Shown here in pieces: positions 6,441-14,564 of a DNA stretch of 64,000 nucleotides. This DNA is from DTU036 sp964346475. Its GTDB lineage: Bacteria > Bacillota > Clostridia > Peptostreptococcales > Acidaminobacteraceae. Made by a program: the position numbers and the translations under genes. The stretch lies in contig CAYFUM010000002.1 of assembly GCA_964346475.1 (NCBI GenBank), forward strand, positions 1 to 64,000. Direction: 5' to 3'. Position 1 is the stretch's first letter, and each line of letters starts with the position of its first letter. The notes below the pieces were generated by a model. The model was not told the DNA's origin, ran no database searches, and worked only from the letters and a program-made list of their open reading frames with translations.

Positions 6441-7358
6441 TTACTCCCCTATTTCCCTATATTCATCAGGATAAATAGCCAAGGCCATTTCCTTTAAAGC
6501 CAGCAAAATATTGTGGTTAGGAAGACTACTATAGCCATTGTCTATATAGTAGACATCCTGGTTTTTTATAGCCTCCACTTCTTCCCAGCCCTGCCTAGAA
6601 AGAATCTCTCCTACAGAATCCTCAAGATAGTTTACATTTGTTAGGATTACCTGGGGATTTTTAGAGATGGCTGCTTCTTCGCTTACTGCTATCCACTTAG
6701 CCTCATCTGCAAAGATATTTTCAGCTCCCAGGATTTCTATCATTTCATGCATGAAGGTGGAATGGCCAAAGCTGTAGATTGAAGGAAGAGCGGCTATCTC
6801 AAAGAGCACAGTCTTTTTATTTTCAATTTTACTTCCTATCTCAGCAATTTTATCAATTTCTTCCTGCATTCTACCATTTATTTCTTCACCCTTTTTTGAC
6901 AGACCAAGGGCGTCAGCAATAAACTGGGTATCTTCCTTTATGCCTTCTATGCTATCACTGGAGGGGATGGTAACTACAGCTATTCCAAGATCCTTCAGAC
7001 TCTTGTATATATCCTCTCCACCCTGGGATGACATCCCGGTAACGAAGACAAGATCAGGACTCAGGGCAGCCATGGCCTCAAGATCAGGGCTCATAAGTTC
7101 AAATTGGACCACCTCTTCTAGACCATCAACATAGAGGGGGGTCTGCATATCAACTCCAATTATTTTTTCCTTGATACCAAGCTCTTCGATAATCTGAGTA
7201 ATTGAGGGGGCCATAGAAACAATAGTTTCAACCTTGTCAGGTAGTTCAATTTCATAGCCCGCCCTATCTACATTGGGTAGGTTGCTAGCTGGGGCCTGGC
7301 AGGATGCCAGCAGGCTGATCATAACTAGCAGGAGTAGGAGAATCGACTTTCTTTTCAT
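6441..7358 (-). CDS. btuF: Corrinoid-binding lipoprotein of the ABC importer (BtuF-like)
   Basis: A 305-residue periplasmic-binding-type lipoprotein. The signal peptide MKRKSILLLLLVMISLLASC ends in the lipobox LLASC, so the mature protein should be tethered outside the membrane. The TroA/BtuF fold is shown by DRAGYEIELPDKVETIVSMAP near the N-terminus, IGVDMQTPLY, LVFVTGMSSQ, and a long central helix (EINGRMQEEIDKIAEIG). Two or three ATG starts are possible; 7358 has AGAGG at the best spacing, with 7361 almost as good. It is the first gene behind the cobalamin riboswitch terminator, which supports a corrinoid substrate. Confidence 0.87.
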   Translation of the reverse strand: MKRKSILLLLLVMISLLASCQAPASNLPNVDRAGYEIELPDKVETIVSMAPSITQIIEELGIKEKIIGVDMQTPLYVDGLEEVVQFELMSPDLEAMAALSPDLVFVTGMSSQGGEDIYKSLKDLGIAVVTIPSSDSIEGIKEDTQFIADALGLSKKGEEINGRMQEEIDKIAEIGSKIENKKTVLFEIAALPSIYSFGHSTFMHEMIEILGAENIFADEAKWIAVSEEAAISKNPQVILTNVNYLEDSVGEILSRQGWEEVEAIKNQDVYYIDNGYSSLPNHNILLALKEMALAIYPDEYREIGE

Positions 7359-7377
7359 CATTATACCTCTTTTCATT

Positions 7378-7411
7378 AAAAAAACTGTCTTCTACCAAAA
7401 GAGAAAACAGT
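7378..7411 (-). terminator. Riboswitch-controlled intrinsic terminator upstream of btuF
   Basis: On the minus strand a 10-bp stem (one G-U pair) formed by 7402-7411 and 7384-7393, with an 8-nt loop, runs straight into seven T (7378-7384). It lies between the cobalamin aptamer and the btuF start, as expected for a transcription-off riboswitch. Confidence 0.8.
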
Positions 7412-7462
7412 CAAAAAACCAGCTGTTTGCACTCTCTTAGGTCCGAAGAGATTGATTGCAAG

Positions 7463-7600
7463 ATTTTTTAGACAGGTCTTCTGACTTAAAGCTATGGAGT
7501 CTATCTCCCTTCCCGGTACTACCAGTGGTATGAGATGGCTCAGCTTATCACAGCAGCGGCTCTGTAGAGGTCTTTCACCTCTTTCCCTTTTCTAAAAAAT
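7463..7600 (-). ncRNA. Cobalamin riboswitch aptamer
   Basis: Read on the minus strand, the leader holds the B12 box AAGTCAGAAGACCTGTC (7471-7487), the conserved core GGGAAAGAGGTGAAAGACC, GCTGCTGTGA, and TACCACTGGTAGTACCGGGA. A perfect 10-bp P1 helix is formed by 7591-7600 with 7463-7472. The element is followed by the intrinsic terminator before btuF. It should lower transport-operon expression when cobalamin is abundant. Identification comes from motif and structure recognised by eye. Confidence 0.92.
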
Positions 7601-7618
7601 TTATTCAATTGCTATGTC

Positions 7619-7647
7619 ATTCTACTCTATAGGGATTTGCTAGTCAA
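7619..7647 (-). promoter_or_regulatory. Promoter of the corrinoid uptake operon
   Basis: On the minus strand: -35 TTGACT (7642-7647), 17-bp spacer, -10 TAGAAT (7619-7624). The -35 lies inside the last codons of the pyrophosphatase gene. Predicted initiation near 7612 places the start about a dozen bases before the riboswitch P1 helix. Confidence 0.7.
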
Positions 7648-8178
7648 GTCCCTCAAAAATTTCTTCTCATATTGTTCCATACTTTTTTTAATGGTCTCCA
7701 TGGCCTTTTTTGAATTTGCTACCTCTCCAACAATGGATCTTTTTCCCTCCAAAGCCTTATAGACAGAGAAGAAGTGTCGCATCTCTTCTTCTACATGACT
7801 GGGTAAATAGCTAATCTCCCTATAGCCATTATAGACAGGATCTGCAAAGGGGACGGCAATGATCTTTTCATCCATGCCCATTTCATCCTCCATTTGGAAC
7901 ATACCTATGGGATAACAGTGGATTTCAACCATGGGATGGATCTCCTCGGTACATAGAATCAGCACATCCAGTGGGTCGCCGTCATCGGCGTAGGTTCTTG
8001 GGATAAAGCCGTAGTTTGCTGGATAGTGGGTTGAGGTATGGAGGATCCTATCCATCTTAAGCATACCTGTCTTCTTATCCAGTTCATACTTTACCTTGCT
8101 GCCTTTAGAGATTTCCACCACAGCAATAAATTCTCCTGGACTTATATATTCCTCGGGCATATCGTGCCAAATATTCAT
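7627..8178 (-). CDS. ppa: Family I inorganic pyrophosphatase
   Basis: Soluble enzyme that hydrolyses pyrophosphate to phosphate, pulling biosynthetic reactions forward. The 183-residue length is normal for bacterial family I enzymes. The signature DDGDPLDVLI, YPANYGFIP upstream of it, and the later acidic DPVYNGYREI region supply the magnesium ligands. ATG 8178 follows GGGGGAG. The gene is single, with its own promoter. Its 3' end overlaps the -35 of the corrinoid uptake operon, but no functional link is implied. Confidence 0.93.
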   Translation of the reverse strand: MNIWHDMPEEYISPGEFIAVVEISKGSKVKYELDKKTGMLKMDRILHTSTHYPANYGFIPRTYADDGDPLDVLILCTEEIHPMVEIHCYPIGMFQMEDEMGMDEKIIAVPFADPVYNGYREISYLPSHVEEEMRHFFSVYKALEGKRSIVGEVANSKKAMETIKKSMEQYEKKFLRDLTSKSL

Positions 8179-8220
8179 AGCTCTCCCCCTTCTAATTTAA
8201 AAGATCCTATTAATGAATAA

Positions 8221-8249
8221 ATTATATAATTAAAGGTTAATAAATACAA
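8221..8249 (-). promoter_or_regulatory. Promoter of ppa
   Basis: On the minus strand: -35 TTGTAT (8244-8249), 17-bp spacer, consensus -10 TATAAT (8221-8226), about 42 bases ahead of the ppa ATG. Confidence 0.6.
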
Positions 8250-8261
8250 GTAAGAAGAGGA

Positions 8262-8278
8262 GGGCAGCCAGGCTGCCC
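8262..8278. terminator. Compact GC-rich hairpin after the lipoprotein gene, weak terminator candidate
   Basis: GGGCAGCC (8262-8269) and GGCTGCCC (8271-8278) form a strong palindrome about 30 bp past the stop codon of the minus-strand lipoprotein gene. On the minus strand it is followed by CTCCTCTTCTTACTT, pyrimidine-rich but without a clean T-run, so termination is only possible. Confidence 0.4.
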
Positions 8279-8307
8279 AGCTATATAATCTATATAAAGA
8301 TAAAGAG

Positions 8308-9189
8308 CTATCTTTTCATCTGAAGAATTACAGATCCATCCTCATTCCAAGTTACCAAAAGAAAGCGGCCCCCCCCATCTTCCCCACCATAGATTAGACC
8401 ATCTGGGGTTTTAGTTTCATAGCTTTTTTCAGAAAAACCTGCTGCTTTTGCAGCGGCTATAAAGTCTTCTACAGGTTCCTTTTTCATGTCCTTATAAATA
8501 ATCATAATACTCTCATCCGTAGCAGTAAGATCATGAATATCACCCTTGAGTTCAGGAAGTTCACTGATATAATCCCTAGGCCATGATCTAAAATCCTTAA
8601 CTTCATAGCTATCTAGCTCAGCGTCACCATCATCAAGGTCCTCATGGCTAGCATCACTGACATAGTCCTCATGGGCTTTAGTAAAGCTAAGGCTACCCCC
8701 ACCAAAGTCTTCATTTTCACCTACTCCAAAGAAGAATACAATGCCATCACCCTGCTTATCTATTCCAGAAAAAGCAACATTATAGGTTGAATTAGTGTTA
8801 TGCTGACTTTTAAATCCTGCTGATTTAAGTTTCACAACATAGGCCCTGGCCTCCTCAATAGTAAGTCCAGAAAAGGTGATGTTGACTGACCTTTCTTCAC
8901 CAAGCTCAACATGACTAGCTATACTTATCCCTTCTAATTTTGGTAGCTTTTCTTCATAAGCCTGAGGCCATGGTAGTGATTCTCCATAGGTAATCTTACC
9001 ATCCTCGGTTTCCATGGTGACCACTTCGTCCTTGCTATTTAAATCTACGCTTACCTTGCCACCCGTGGCTGTTTCAATAATCTTTTCACTTATTTTTCCT
9101 GCAATCAAATCTTCTGCCTTTGCTTTAGCACAAGATGTAAAGACCAGGGACAGCAAAACTACTCCTATAATAAGAAATTTCTTTTTCAT
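8308..9189 (-). CDS. Lipoprotein with two DUF6591-like repeat modules, function unknown
   Basis: A 293-residue lipoprotein. Signal peptide MKKKFLIIGVVLLSLVFTSC carries the lipobox FTSC (Cys20), so the mature protein is membrane-anchored outside. It contains two related modules: the first opens with LPWPQAYEEKLPKLEG and ends in a helix VVKLKSAGFKS; the second opens with SWPRDYISELPELKG and ends in FIAAAKAAGFSE. This WP...LP / AGF pattern resembles DUF6591-type lipoproteins, from memory. The start at 9189 has GGGAGG upstream and is preferred over an upstream in-frame start that lacks a signal sequence. No catalytic motif is visible. It stands as a single gene. Confidence 0.7.
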   Translation of the reverse strand: MKKKFLIIGVVLLSLVFTSCAKAKAEDLIAGKISEKIIETATGGKVSVDLNSKDEVVTMETEDGKITYGESLPWPQAYEEKLPKLEGISIASHVELGEERSVNITFSGLTIEEARAYVVKLKSAGFKSQHNTNSTYNVAFSGIDKQGDGIVFFFGVGENEDFGGGSLSFTKAHEDYVSDASHEDLDDGDAELDSYEVKDFRSWPRDYISELPELKGDIHDLTATDESIMIIYKDMKKEPVEDFIAAAKAAGFSEKSYETKTPDGLIYGGEDGGGRFLLVTWNEDGSVILQMKR

Positions 9190-9504
9190 TACAGCCTCCC
9201 TTCCCTTGCTAGCTAGGTACCCAAATAGGTTTTTACTACTCAATGATGACAAATAAAAAAGCAACACTAATCCTATCCCTGTAATAATAGAAAGATGTGA
9301 CTGTATTAGCTCGTTTCTCTGGAAATTTTGTTTTTAAATGCCTGGTTTTGTCTCTTATTATTAACAGCCATTCCCTTAAAAGCTAAATCCTATGGAATAG
9401 AGGAATTATAATTTATTAGTAAAGAAAATCTATCTTTTCTCATTGTCTTATTGCACAAAGCCTCCTAATCATTTAGACTAAATATGTATTAAAAGGAGGA
9501 TTTT
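9190..9504. other. 315-bp intergenic region between divergent genes
   Basis: AT-rich spacer separating the minus-strand lipoprotein gene from the plus-strand peptidase gene. A weak promoter-like pair for the peptidase is TTGCAC (about 9453) with a 17-bp spacer and TAGACT. I see no small gene, tRNA or strong repeat. Confidence 0.45.
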
Positions 9505-11505
9505 ATGCAACTAAAACTTGATTCATTCTTAGACTATGATTTTCTAGGTCAAATAGGTATCTCTCCCTGTGGAGAAAAAATTGTCTTTGTTCTTGGTAAG
9601 GCCAATCTTAAGAAAAACGGCTATGACAAGCAGATTTGGCTCTATGAAAAGAAAAGTCAAAGCTATCGTCCCTTTACTTCTAAAGAAATTGATGGATTCT
9701 ATGGTTTTGATGGAGATAGCCTGATATTTACAGCCAAGAGAAAAAGGGAAAAAGAGGAGGATGAGAAGAAGAGCTTCTATACCTCTGATCTCTACTACCT
9801 GCCTCTTGAAGGTGGTGAGGCACAGTTTCTAGCAGAGCTCCCCTTCATTCCTAGCAAGGTGAAAAGCTTAAATGATGATGAACTAATCTTTATGGGAACT
9901 TGGAAAAAAGCTGAAGAGGATACGAAAAAACTTGAGGATAAAACTCGAAGAGCGGCACTTGAGGCTTCTGTTAAGGTAATCGATGAGATCCCCTATTGGT
10001 TTAATGGTAGAGGCTTTATCAACAAGGTAAGAAGTAGACTCTTTAAGTATACTAAGTCCACTGGAGAGGTCCAGGTACTTACAGGCGAGTTCACCAATGT
10101 CCTAGATTTCGATCTAGCTCCAGGAAGAGAGGAAGTAGCCTTCCTAGCCACTAGTTATACCGATGTAATGGAAACCTTCCAAGAGCTCTACACCCTGAAC
10201 CTTGCTAGTGGAGAAGTAAGGCAGCTCAGAGATGATTTAAAGTTCCGCTACTCCTTCTTTTCCTATCTAAATGAAGATAAATTAGTCTTTACCGGCAGTG
10301 ATGGTAAAATCCACGGCAACAACCAGGACCAAGATATCTATACTTTAGATAGAAAAACCCTAGAGGCAAGAAGGATATCACCTGAAAACTGGGATGTCTC
10401 CATTGGAAGTTCTGTGGGCAGTGATAACAGACTTATTGGTGGCCTATCTTTAAAGGTTGATAGTGGAAAGTTGTATTTTTCCACAACAGAATTCGACCAT
10501 TCCTATCTCAATGTAATAGATGAGAAGGGCAAGTTAACTAGACTCACTACAAGCAGGGGAAGTGTAGACAGCTTTGATGTTTCCAAGGGGCAAATCTATG
10601 CAGTACTCATGAGGGAACTTAAACTCCAGGAAATTTATGAGATTAAAGATGGCCAGGAAATTCAAATCACTGAATTAAATAAAGAGAATGAGAAACTGGA
10701 AAGAGCAAGACTTGATGAATTCGATTTTAAGCTAAATGGCCTAGACTATACAGGTTATGTACTCCTCCCCAGTAACTTTGATGAAAACAAAAAATATCCT
10801 GGAATTCTAACAATTCACGGTGGACCCAAGGCTTCCTATGGAACAGTGTTTTTCCACGAACTCCACTATTTTGCTCAAAGGGGATATATTGTCTTCTTTA
10901 CTAATCCCAGAGGAAGTGATGGTAGAGGCAGAGCCTTCAGTGATATAAGGGGTAAATACGGCACCATTGATTATGAAAACCTTATGGATTTCACTGATTT
11001 AGTTCTTGAACGCTACCCCCAAATTGACCAGGCTAAGGTAGGTGTTATGGGTGGAAGCTATGGTGGCTTTATGACCAACTGGATTATAGGCCATACCCAT
11101 CGTTTTGCAGCGGCCTGCTCCCAAAGAAGTATATCCAACTGGGTCAGTAAGTTTGGCATAACTGATATCGGATACTACTTTAACTCAGATCAGCAGCAAG
11201 CTACGCCCTGGGACAACTTTGAACATTTCTGGGAGGTCAGTCCTCTAAAGCACGCGCCAAATGCCAAGACCCCCACTCTACTAATCCACTCCGATGAGGA
11301 CCATCGCTGCCACTATAGCTGCTCAATGCAGATGCACACAGCTCTCAAGCTCCACGGCGTCAAGTCTAGATTTGTCCTCTTCCATGGTGAAAACCACGAA
11401 CTATCCCGTTCTGGAAAGCCTAAGGAGAGAATAAGAAGACTCAAAGAGATAGAGGATTGGTTTGATATCTATCTTATGGATAAAGAGGTAGAAGTTCTGG
11501 GATAG
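9505..11505 (+). CDS. S9 family serine peptidase (prolyl oligopeptidase / acylaminoacyl-peptidase type)
   Basis: A 666-residue cytoplasmic peptidase without a signal peptide. The N-terminal two thirds form a predicted beta-propeller (repeated LYYLPLEGGEAQFLAE-like and LYTLNLASGEVRQL-like blades). The C-terminal alpha/beta hydrolase has the nucleophile in GGSYGGF (Ser518), the Asp in LLIHSDEDHRC and the His in HGENHELSRSG. The motif ILTIHGGPKASYG forms the oxyanion region. These enzymes trim short peptides or acylated N-termini, consistent with a peptide-fermenting lifestyle. Start ATG 9505 has AAGGAGG. lexA follows 62 bp downstream with its own promoter. Confidence 0.92.
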   Translation: MQLKLDSFLDYDFLGQIGISPCGEKIVFVLGKANLKKNGYDKQIWLYEKKSQSYRPFTSKEIDGFYGFDGDSLIFTAKRKREKEEDEKKSFYTSDLYYLPLEGGEAQFLAELPFIPSKVKSLNDDELIFMGTWKKAEEDTKKLEDKTRRAALEASVKVIDEIPYWFNGRGFINKVRSRLFKYTKSTGEVQVLTGEFTNVLDFDLAPGREEVAFLATSYTDVMETFQELYTLNLASGEVRQLRDDLKFRYSFFSYLNEDKLVFTGSDGKIHGNNQDQDIYTLDRKTLEARRISPENWDVSIGSSVGSDNRLIGGLSLKVDSGKLYFSTTEFDHSYLNVIDEKGKLTRLTTSRGSVDSFDVSKGQIYAVLMRELKLQEIYEIKDGQEIQITELNKENEKLERARLDEFDFKLNGLDYTGYVLLPSNFDENKKYPGILTIHGGPKASYGTVFFHELHYFAQRGYIVFFTNPRGSDGRGRAFSDIRGKYGTIDYENLMDFTDLVLERYPQIDQAKVGVMGGSYGGFMTNWIIGHTHRFAAACSQRSISNWVSKFGITDIGYYFNSDQQQATPWDNFEHFWEVSPLKHAPNAKTPTLLIHSDEDHRCHYSCSMQMHTALKLHGVKSRFVLFHGENHELSRSGKPKERIRRLKEIEDWFDIYLMDKEVEVLG

Positions 11506-11517
11506 AACAATTGTTTG
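11504..11517 (+). promoter_or_regulatory. LexA (SOS) box at the lexA promoter
   Basis: AGAACAATTGTTTG fits GAAC-N4-GTTY. It starts in the last codons of the peptidase gene and overlaps the -35 of lexA at 11515-11517, so LexA should repress its own gene. Confidence 0.75.
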
Positions 11518-11543
11518 CCTGATAAGCCACTTTATGCTATAAT
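11515..11543 (+). promoter_or_regulatory. Promoter of lexA
   Basis: -35 TTGCCT (11515-11520), 17-bp spacer, consensus -10 TATAAT (11538-11543). The start site would be about 18 bases before the AAGGAGGAG ribosome site. Confidence 0.75.
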
Positions 11544-11567
11544 ATTTTAGAGGAAGGAGGAGATATT

Positions 11568-12167
11568 ATGGGTTTAACAGCTAGACAGCAGGAAGTATAC
11601 GACTATTTAAAGAAGAAAATTCAAGAGAATGGTTATCCACCTACAGTTAGAGAAATATGCAAGGGCCTTGGTTTTAAAAGCACCTCCACTGCCCACAGCT
11701 ATCTATCTAAACTAGAGGAAGAAGGGTATATAAAAAGAGACGGCTCAAAAAATAGAGCTATTATCCTAACCCAGGAAGCACCCTTGGCTGAAACCTTGAG
11801 TATCCCCCTCCTAGGCAGAGTGCAAGCAGGTCGACCCATCCTAGCTGTTGAGAATATTGAAGACTACCTCCCCGTCTCCCCCCACTTTCTAGGAAGCGGT
11901 AACCACTTCTTTCTAGAGGTTCAGGGTGAGAGTATGAAGGATGCAGGAATTTTCAGTGGTGACTATGTCCTGGTAAAAGAGACGCCAGTGGCAGACAATG
12001 GAGAAATGGTAGTAGCCCTTCTTGGCGAAGAAACCACTGTAAAGACCTTCTTCAAGGAAAAAGACCATATAAGACTAGAGGCAGAAAATCCGCTATTTGA
12101 GCCTATTGTAACCCGGGATGTTCAAATCCTAGGCACTGTAAAGGCTGTGATGAGATTTATACGCTAA
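11568..12167 (+). CDS. lexA: SOS repressor LexA
   Basis: A 199-residue transcriptional repressor and self-cleaving protease. The N-terminal winged helix MGLTARQQEVYDYLKKK ... PPTVREICKGLGFKSTSTAH binds the SOS box. The Ala87-Gly88 cleavage site lies in GRVQAGRP. The Ser122 nucleophile is in GESMKDAG and Lys159 in TTVKTFF. RecA filaments trigger autocleavage, which releases target genes; boxes matching its site are visible before lexA, recA and the yneA-like gene. ATG 11568 has a strong AAGGAGGAG. A palindromic terminator begins at the stop codon, so lexA is monocistronic. Confidence 0.97.
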   Translation: MGLTARQQEVYDYLKKKIQENGYPPTVREICKGLGFKSTSTAHSYLSKLEEEGYIKRDGSKNRAIILTQEAPLAETLSIPLLGRVQAGRPILAVENIEDYLPVSPHFLGSGNHFFLEVQGESMKDAGIFSGDYVLVKETPVADNGEMVVALLGEETTVKTFFKEKDHIRLEAENPLFEPIVTRDVQILGTVKAVMRFIR

Positions 12168-12190
12168 TGGCTCCCTAGGGAGCCATTTTT
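12166..12190 (+). terminator. Intrinsic terminator of lexA
   Basis: AATGGCTCCC (12166-12175) and GGGAGCCATT (12178-12187) form a perfect 10-bp stem flowing into TTTTT. The opposite-strand gene ends at 12189, but the minus strand lacks a T-run there, so termination mainly serves lexA. Confidence 0.85.
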
Positions 12191-13451
12191 AATTGGAAGA
12201 ATCCATTTGTTCAAATCTCTCAACTATCTTCATAACACAAAGCCTTGCCTGTTCGTAGAGCAGAGCTCCCTGGACATAGACAGCGTAGGGTTCCCTAATG
12301 GGTGCATCGGCGCTGAGTTCTATGCTGGCTCCCTGAATAAAGGTACCTGCAGCCATTATGACCTCGGCATCATAGCCTGGCATGGCCCAGGGAATGGGAG
12401 TTAGATGACTATCCACAGGGGAAGATTTTTGAACCTCCTCACAAAAGGCTATTACCTTCTTAGGGTCCCTTAGGAGGATTGCTTGAATTATGTCCTCTCT
12501 GGTGGCGTCTAAAGCAGGTTTAATATCATAGCCTAAACTAGAAAAAACCTGGGCAAAGAGGATTGCTGATTTCAGCGCATTGGTAACCACCGTAGGAGCA
12601 AAAAAGAGCCCCTGAAGCAGGGTCCTGGTGATGCCAAAGGTCCCTCCTACTTCCTTGCCAAGGCTGGGTGAGGTTAGCTTGTGGGCACATAGAAGGATAA
12701 GATCCTTCCTCCCTACTATATAACCCCCGCTCAAGGTCAGGCCTCCACCAGGATTTTTAATAAGGGAGCCAGCCATAATATCCACCCCGTGGGAGGTTGG
12801 TTCAGTTTTTCTAACAAACTCTCCATAACAATTATCCAGAGCAACAATAATATCCGGTTTAATTTGCTTGGCGATTTTAATAACTTCTTCTAGACTTTCC
12901 AAAGAAAAGGTTTCCCTAAAGGAGTAGCCCTGACTTCTTTGAAAGTATAAGACCTTGGTGCTGTCCTTGATTGAGGATTTTATTGACTCTATATCAAACT
13001 GGGCTCCTAGCATAGGGATTTCTTCATATTCCACACCTAGCTCTATTAGGGTAGATCCATTTTTTTGACTAGTTCCTATGACAGCAAGAAGGGTATCATA
13101 GGGGGTCCCAGTCACTGTTAACATATGGTCACCAGGTCTTAATAGACCTGTGAGCATCAGTGTAATGGCGTGGGTACCCGAAGCTATTCCCGGCCTTACC
13201 AGGGCATCCTCGCTATCAAATACTTCAGCATATATTTTTTCCGTCACATCCCTCCCCTGGTCATCATAGGCATAGCCCGTGTTCCAGTGAAAGTGATTAT
13301 CGCTAAGGCCGGCATTTTGCATTGCCCTTAGGATCTTTAAATTGTTGTAGGCCTTAGTGCTTTCCAAGGCAGAAAAGAGAGGCCCTAGAGCCTCCTCTTT
13401 ATCTTCAAGAAATTCCTGGACTGCACTGGAGATTCCAAAATCTCTATACAT
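12189..13451 (-). CDS. Methionine gamma-lyase-like PLP enzyme (aluminium-resistance / YnbB family)
   Basis: A 420-residue PLP-dependent enzyme of the cystathionine beta-lyase-like group that is conserved next to hfq in many Firmicutes. The fold is shown by RPGIASGTHAITLMLTGLL (cofactor-binding region), VALDNCYGEF (Asp that binds the pyridine nitrogen) and the Schiff-base lysine in GSLIKNPGGG. ATG 13451 follows GGAGG and overlaps hfq by 8 bp. The real substrate is not established for this family; carbon-sulfur lyase activity is inferred from homology. It ends the miaB-mutS-mutL-miaA-hfq run. Confidence 0.85.
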   Translation of the reverse strand: MYRDFGISSAVQEFLEDKEEALGPLFSALESTKAYNNLKILRAMQNAGLSDNHFHWNTGYAYDDQGRDVTEKIYAEVFDSEDALVRPGIASGTHAITLMLTGLLRPGDHMLTVTGTPYDTLLAVIGTSQKNGSTLIELGVEYEEIPMLGAQFDIESIKSSIKDSTKVLYFQRSQGYSFRETFSLESLEEVIKIAKQIKPDIIVALDNCYGEFVRKTEPTSHGVDIMAGSLIKNPGGGLTLSGGYIVGRKDLILLCAHKLTSPSLGKEVGGTFGITRTLLQGLFFAPTVVTNALKSAILFAQVFSSLGYDIKPALDATREDIIQAILLRDPKKVIAFCEEVQKSSPVDSHLTPIPWAMPGYDAEVIMAAGTFIQGASIELSADAPIREPYAVYVQGALLYEQARLCVMKIVERFEQMDSSN

Positions 13452-13674
13452 CCCCGTCCTCCATAAAGTCAATATTTATTCCAGGTACCATAGTACTTAT
13501 TGCATGCTTGTAGATAAGTTGCTGAACATCACCAGTTTTAATAATAACCGTATAGTTGTCATAGCCCTCTACTAGTCCTCTCAACTGATATCCACTGACT
13601 AGAAAAATGGTGACAGCAATTTTTTCCGTTTTTAGCTTGTGCAAAAACCTATCCTGTAAAGTGTTGGGTTTCAT
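13444..13674 (-). CDS. hfq: RNA chaperone Hfq
   Basis: A 76-residue Sm-like protein that forms hexamers on small RNAs and mRNAs. The Sm1 motif reads VSGYQLRGLVEGYDNYTVII and the Sm2 motif QQLIYKHAIST, with YKHAIST being diagnostic. ATG 13674 with GGAGG upstream is chosen over a TTG four codons earlier. Its ribosome site lies just before the miaA stop codon, as usual in the miaA-hfq pair. Confidence 0.96.
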   Translation of the reverse strand: MKPNTLQDRFLHKLKTEKIAVTIFLVSGYQLRGLVEGYDNYTVIIKTGDVQQLIYKHAISTMVPGINIDFMEDGDV

Positions 13675-13676
13675 GG

Positions 13677-14564
13677 TCACCTCCAATTTTTATCTATAAT
13701 TTCCAGTTTTTTTTCCAAAGAGAGTTCACCTTTTATGATTATAGCATCTTTATATTGGTTGCGTGCCCAGGTTCTTTGCCTTTTGGCATATTGCCTGGTG
13801 GCAATCAAATGTTTCTCCCTGGCTCTTTCAAGATCATAGTGGCCCTCTAAATATGGAAGATACTCCTTATAACCTATACCCCTAAGTGCAGGCAGGTATT
13901 CTTTTCTTCCGTATTGACTATAGACCTCTTCTACCTCCTCTATCAAACCCTCCTCTAGCATAAGATTGATTCTTTTTTCTATTCGCTGGTTTAAGGCCTC
14001 CCTTTCCCAGTCAAGAATAAAAATCTTAAGTGGCAGAGAGGATCTCTTTTTTTCCTGGTTCATTCTACCACTTTCTAAAAGCCGAAGGAGTCTGTGGGGA
14101 TTGTCTATATCTATCTTTTCACTGTAATGGGGGAAGGCCTCCCTAGCCAGATCTCTTAGAGCATCAAGGCCTTTTTCCTCATAGATTTCTCTATATTTTT
14201 CTCTTTTATTTATATCTATATCTCTAAAAGCATAGTCATAGTAGAGACTGGAGAGATAGAGGCCTGTGCCGCCCACCAGTAGAGGATTCTTTCCCTTAGA
14301 GGAAATTTTAGCAATAGACTCCACTGCTTTATTCTTATATTCATAGACAGAAAAATCTTCATCAACCTCCAGAAAGCTAAAAAGATGGTGCTCTATCTCC
14401 CCCATTTCCTGGACACTGGGTTTGGCTGTTATTATATCCATGCCCCTATAGACCTGCATGGAGTCCATATTTATAATTTCACCATTATACTTCCTGGCTA
14501 CTTCCAGGGCAAGACTAGACTTGCCGCTGGCTGTGGGACCAAAAATTACTAAATTATCTCTCAA
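13677..14564 (-). CDS. miaA: tRNA dimethylallyltransferase
   Basis: Transfers the dimethylallyl group to A37 of tRNAs that read UNN codons; MiaB, encoded in the same run, then methylthiolates the product. The 295-residue protein begins MRDNLVIFGPTASGKSS, containing the P-loop, followed by INMDSMQVYRGMDIITAKP (substrate Asp and Gln), HHLFSFLEVDEDFSVYEY, and GGTGLYLSSLYYD. The start is a TTG at 14564 with GGAGAGG upstream, giving an 11-bp overlap with mutL. No ATG lies in a sensible place, so the TTG start is well supported. Confidence 0.95.
   Translation of the reverse strand: MRDNLVIFGPTASGKSSLALEVARKYNGEIINMDSMQVYRGMDIITAKPSVQEMGEIEHHLFSFLEVDEDFSVYEYKNKAVESIAKISSKGKNPLLVGGTGLYLSSLYYDYAFRDIDINKREKYREIYEEKGLDALRDLAREAFPHYSEKIDIDNPHRLLRLLESGRMNQEKKRSSLPLKIFILDWEREALNQRIEKRINLMLEEGLIEEVEEVYSQYGRKEYLPALRGIGYKEYLPYLEGHYDLERAREKHLIATRQYAKRQRTWARNQYKDAIIIKGELSLEKKLEIIDKNWR

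Noticed and set aside
7412..7462. Second possible terminator (TTGCA...TGCAA with CTCTT/AAGAG) after the cobalamin aptamer
   Set aside because: Short, interrupted stems and no direct T-run; more likely part of the switching region than a terminator.
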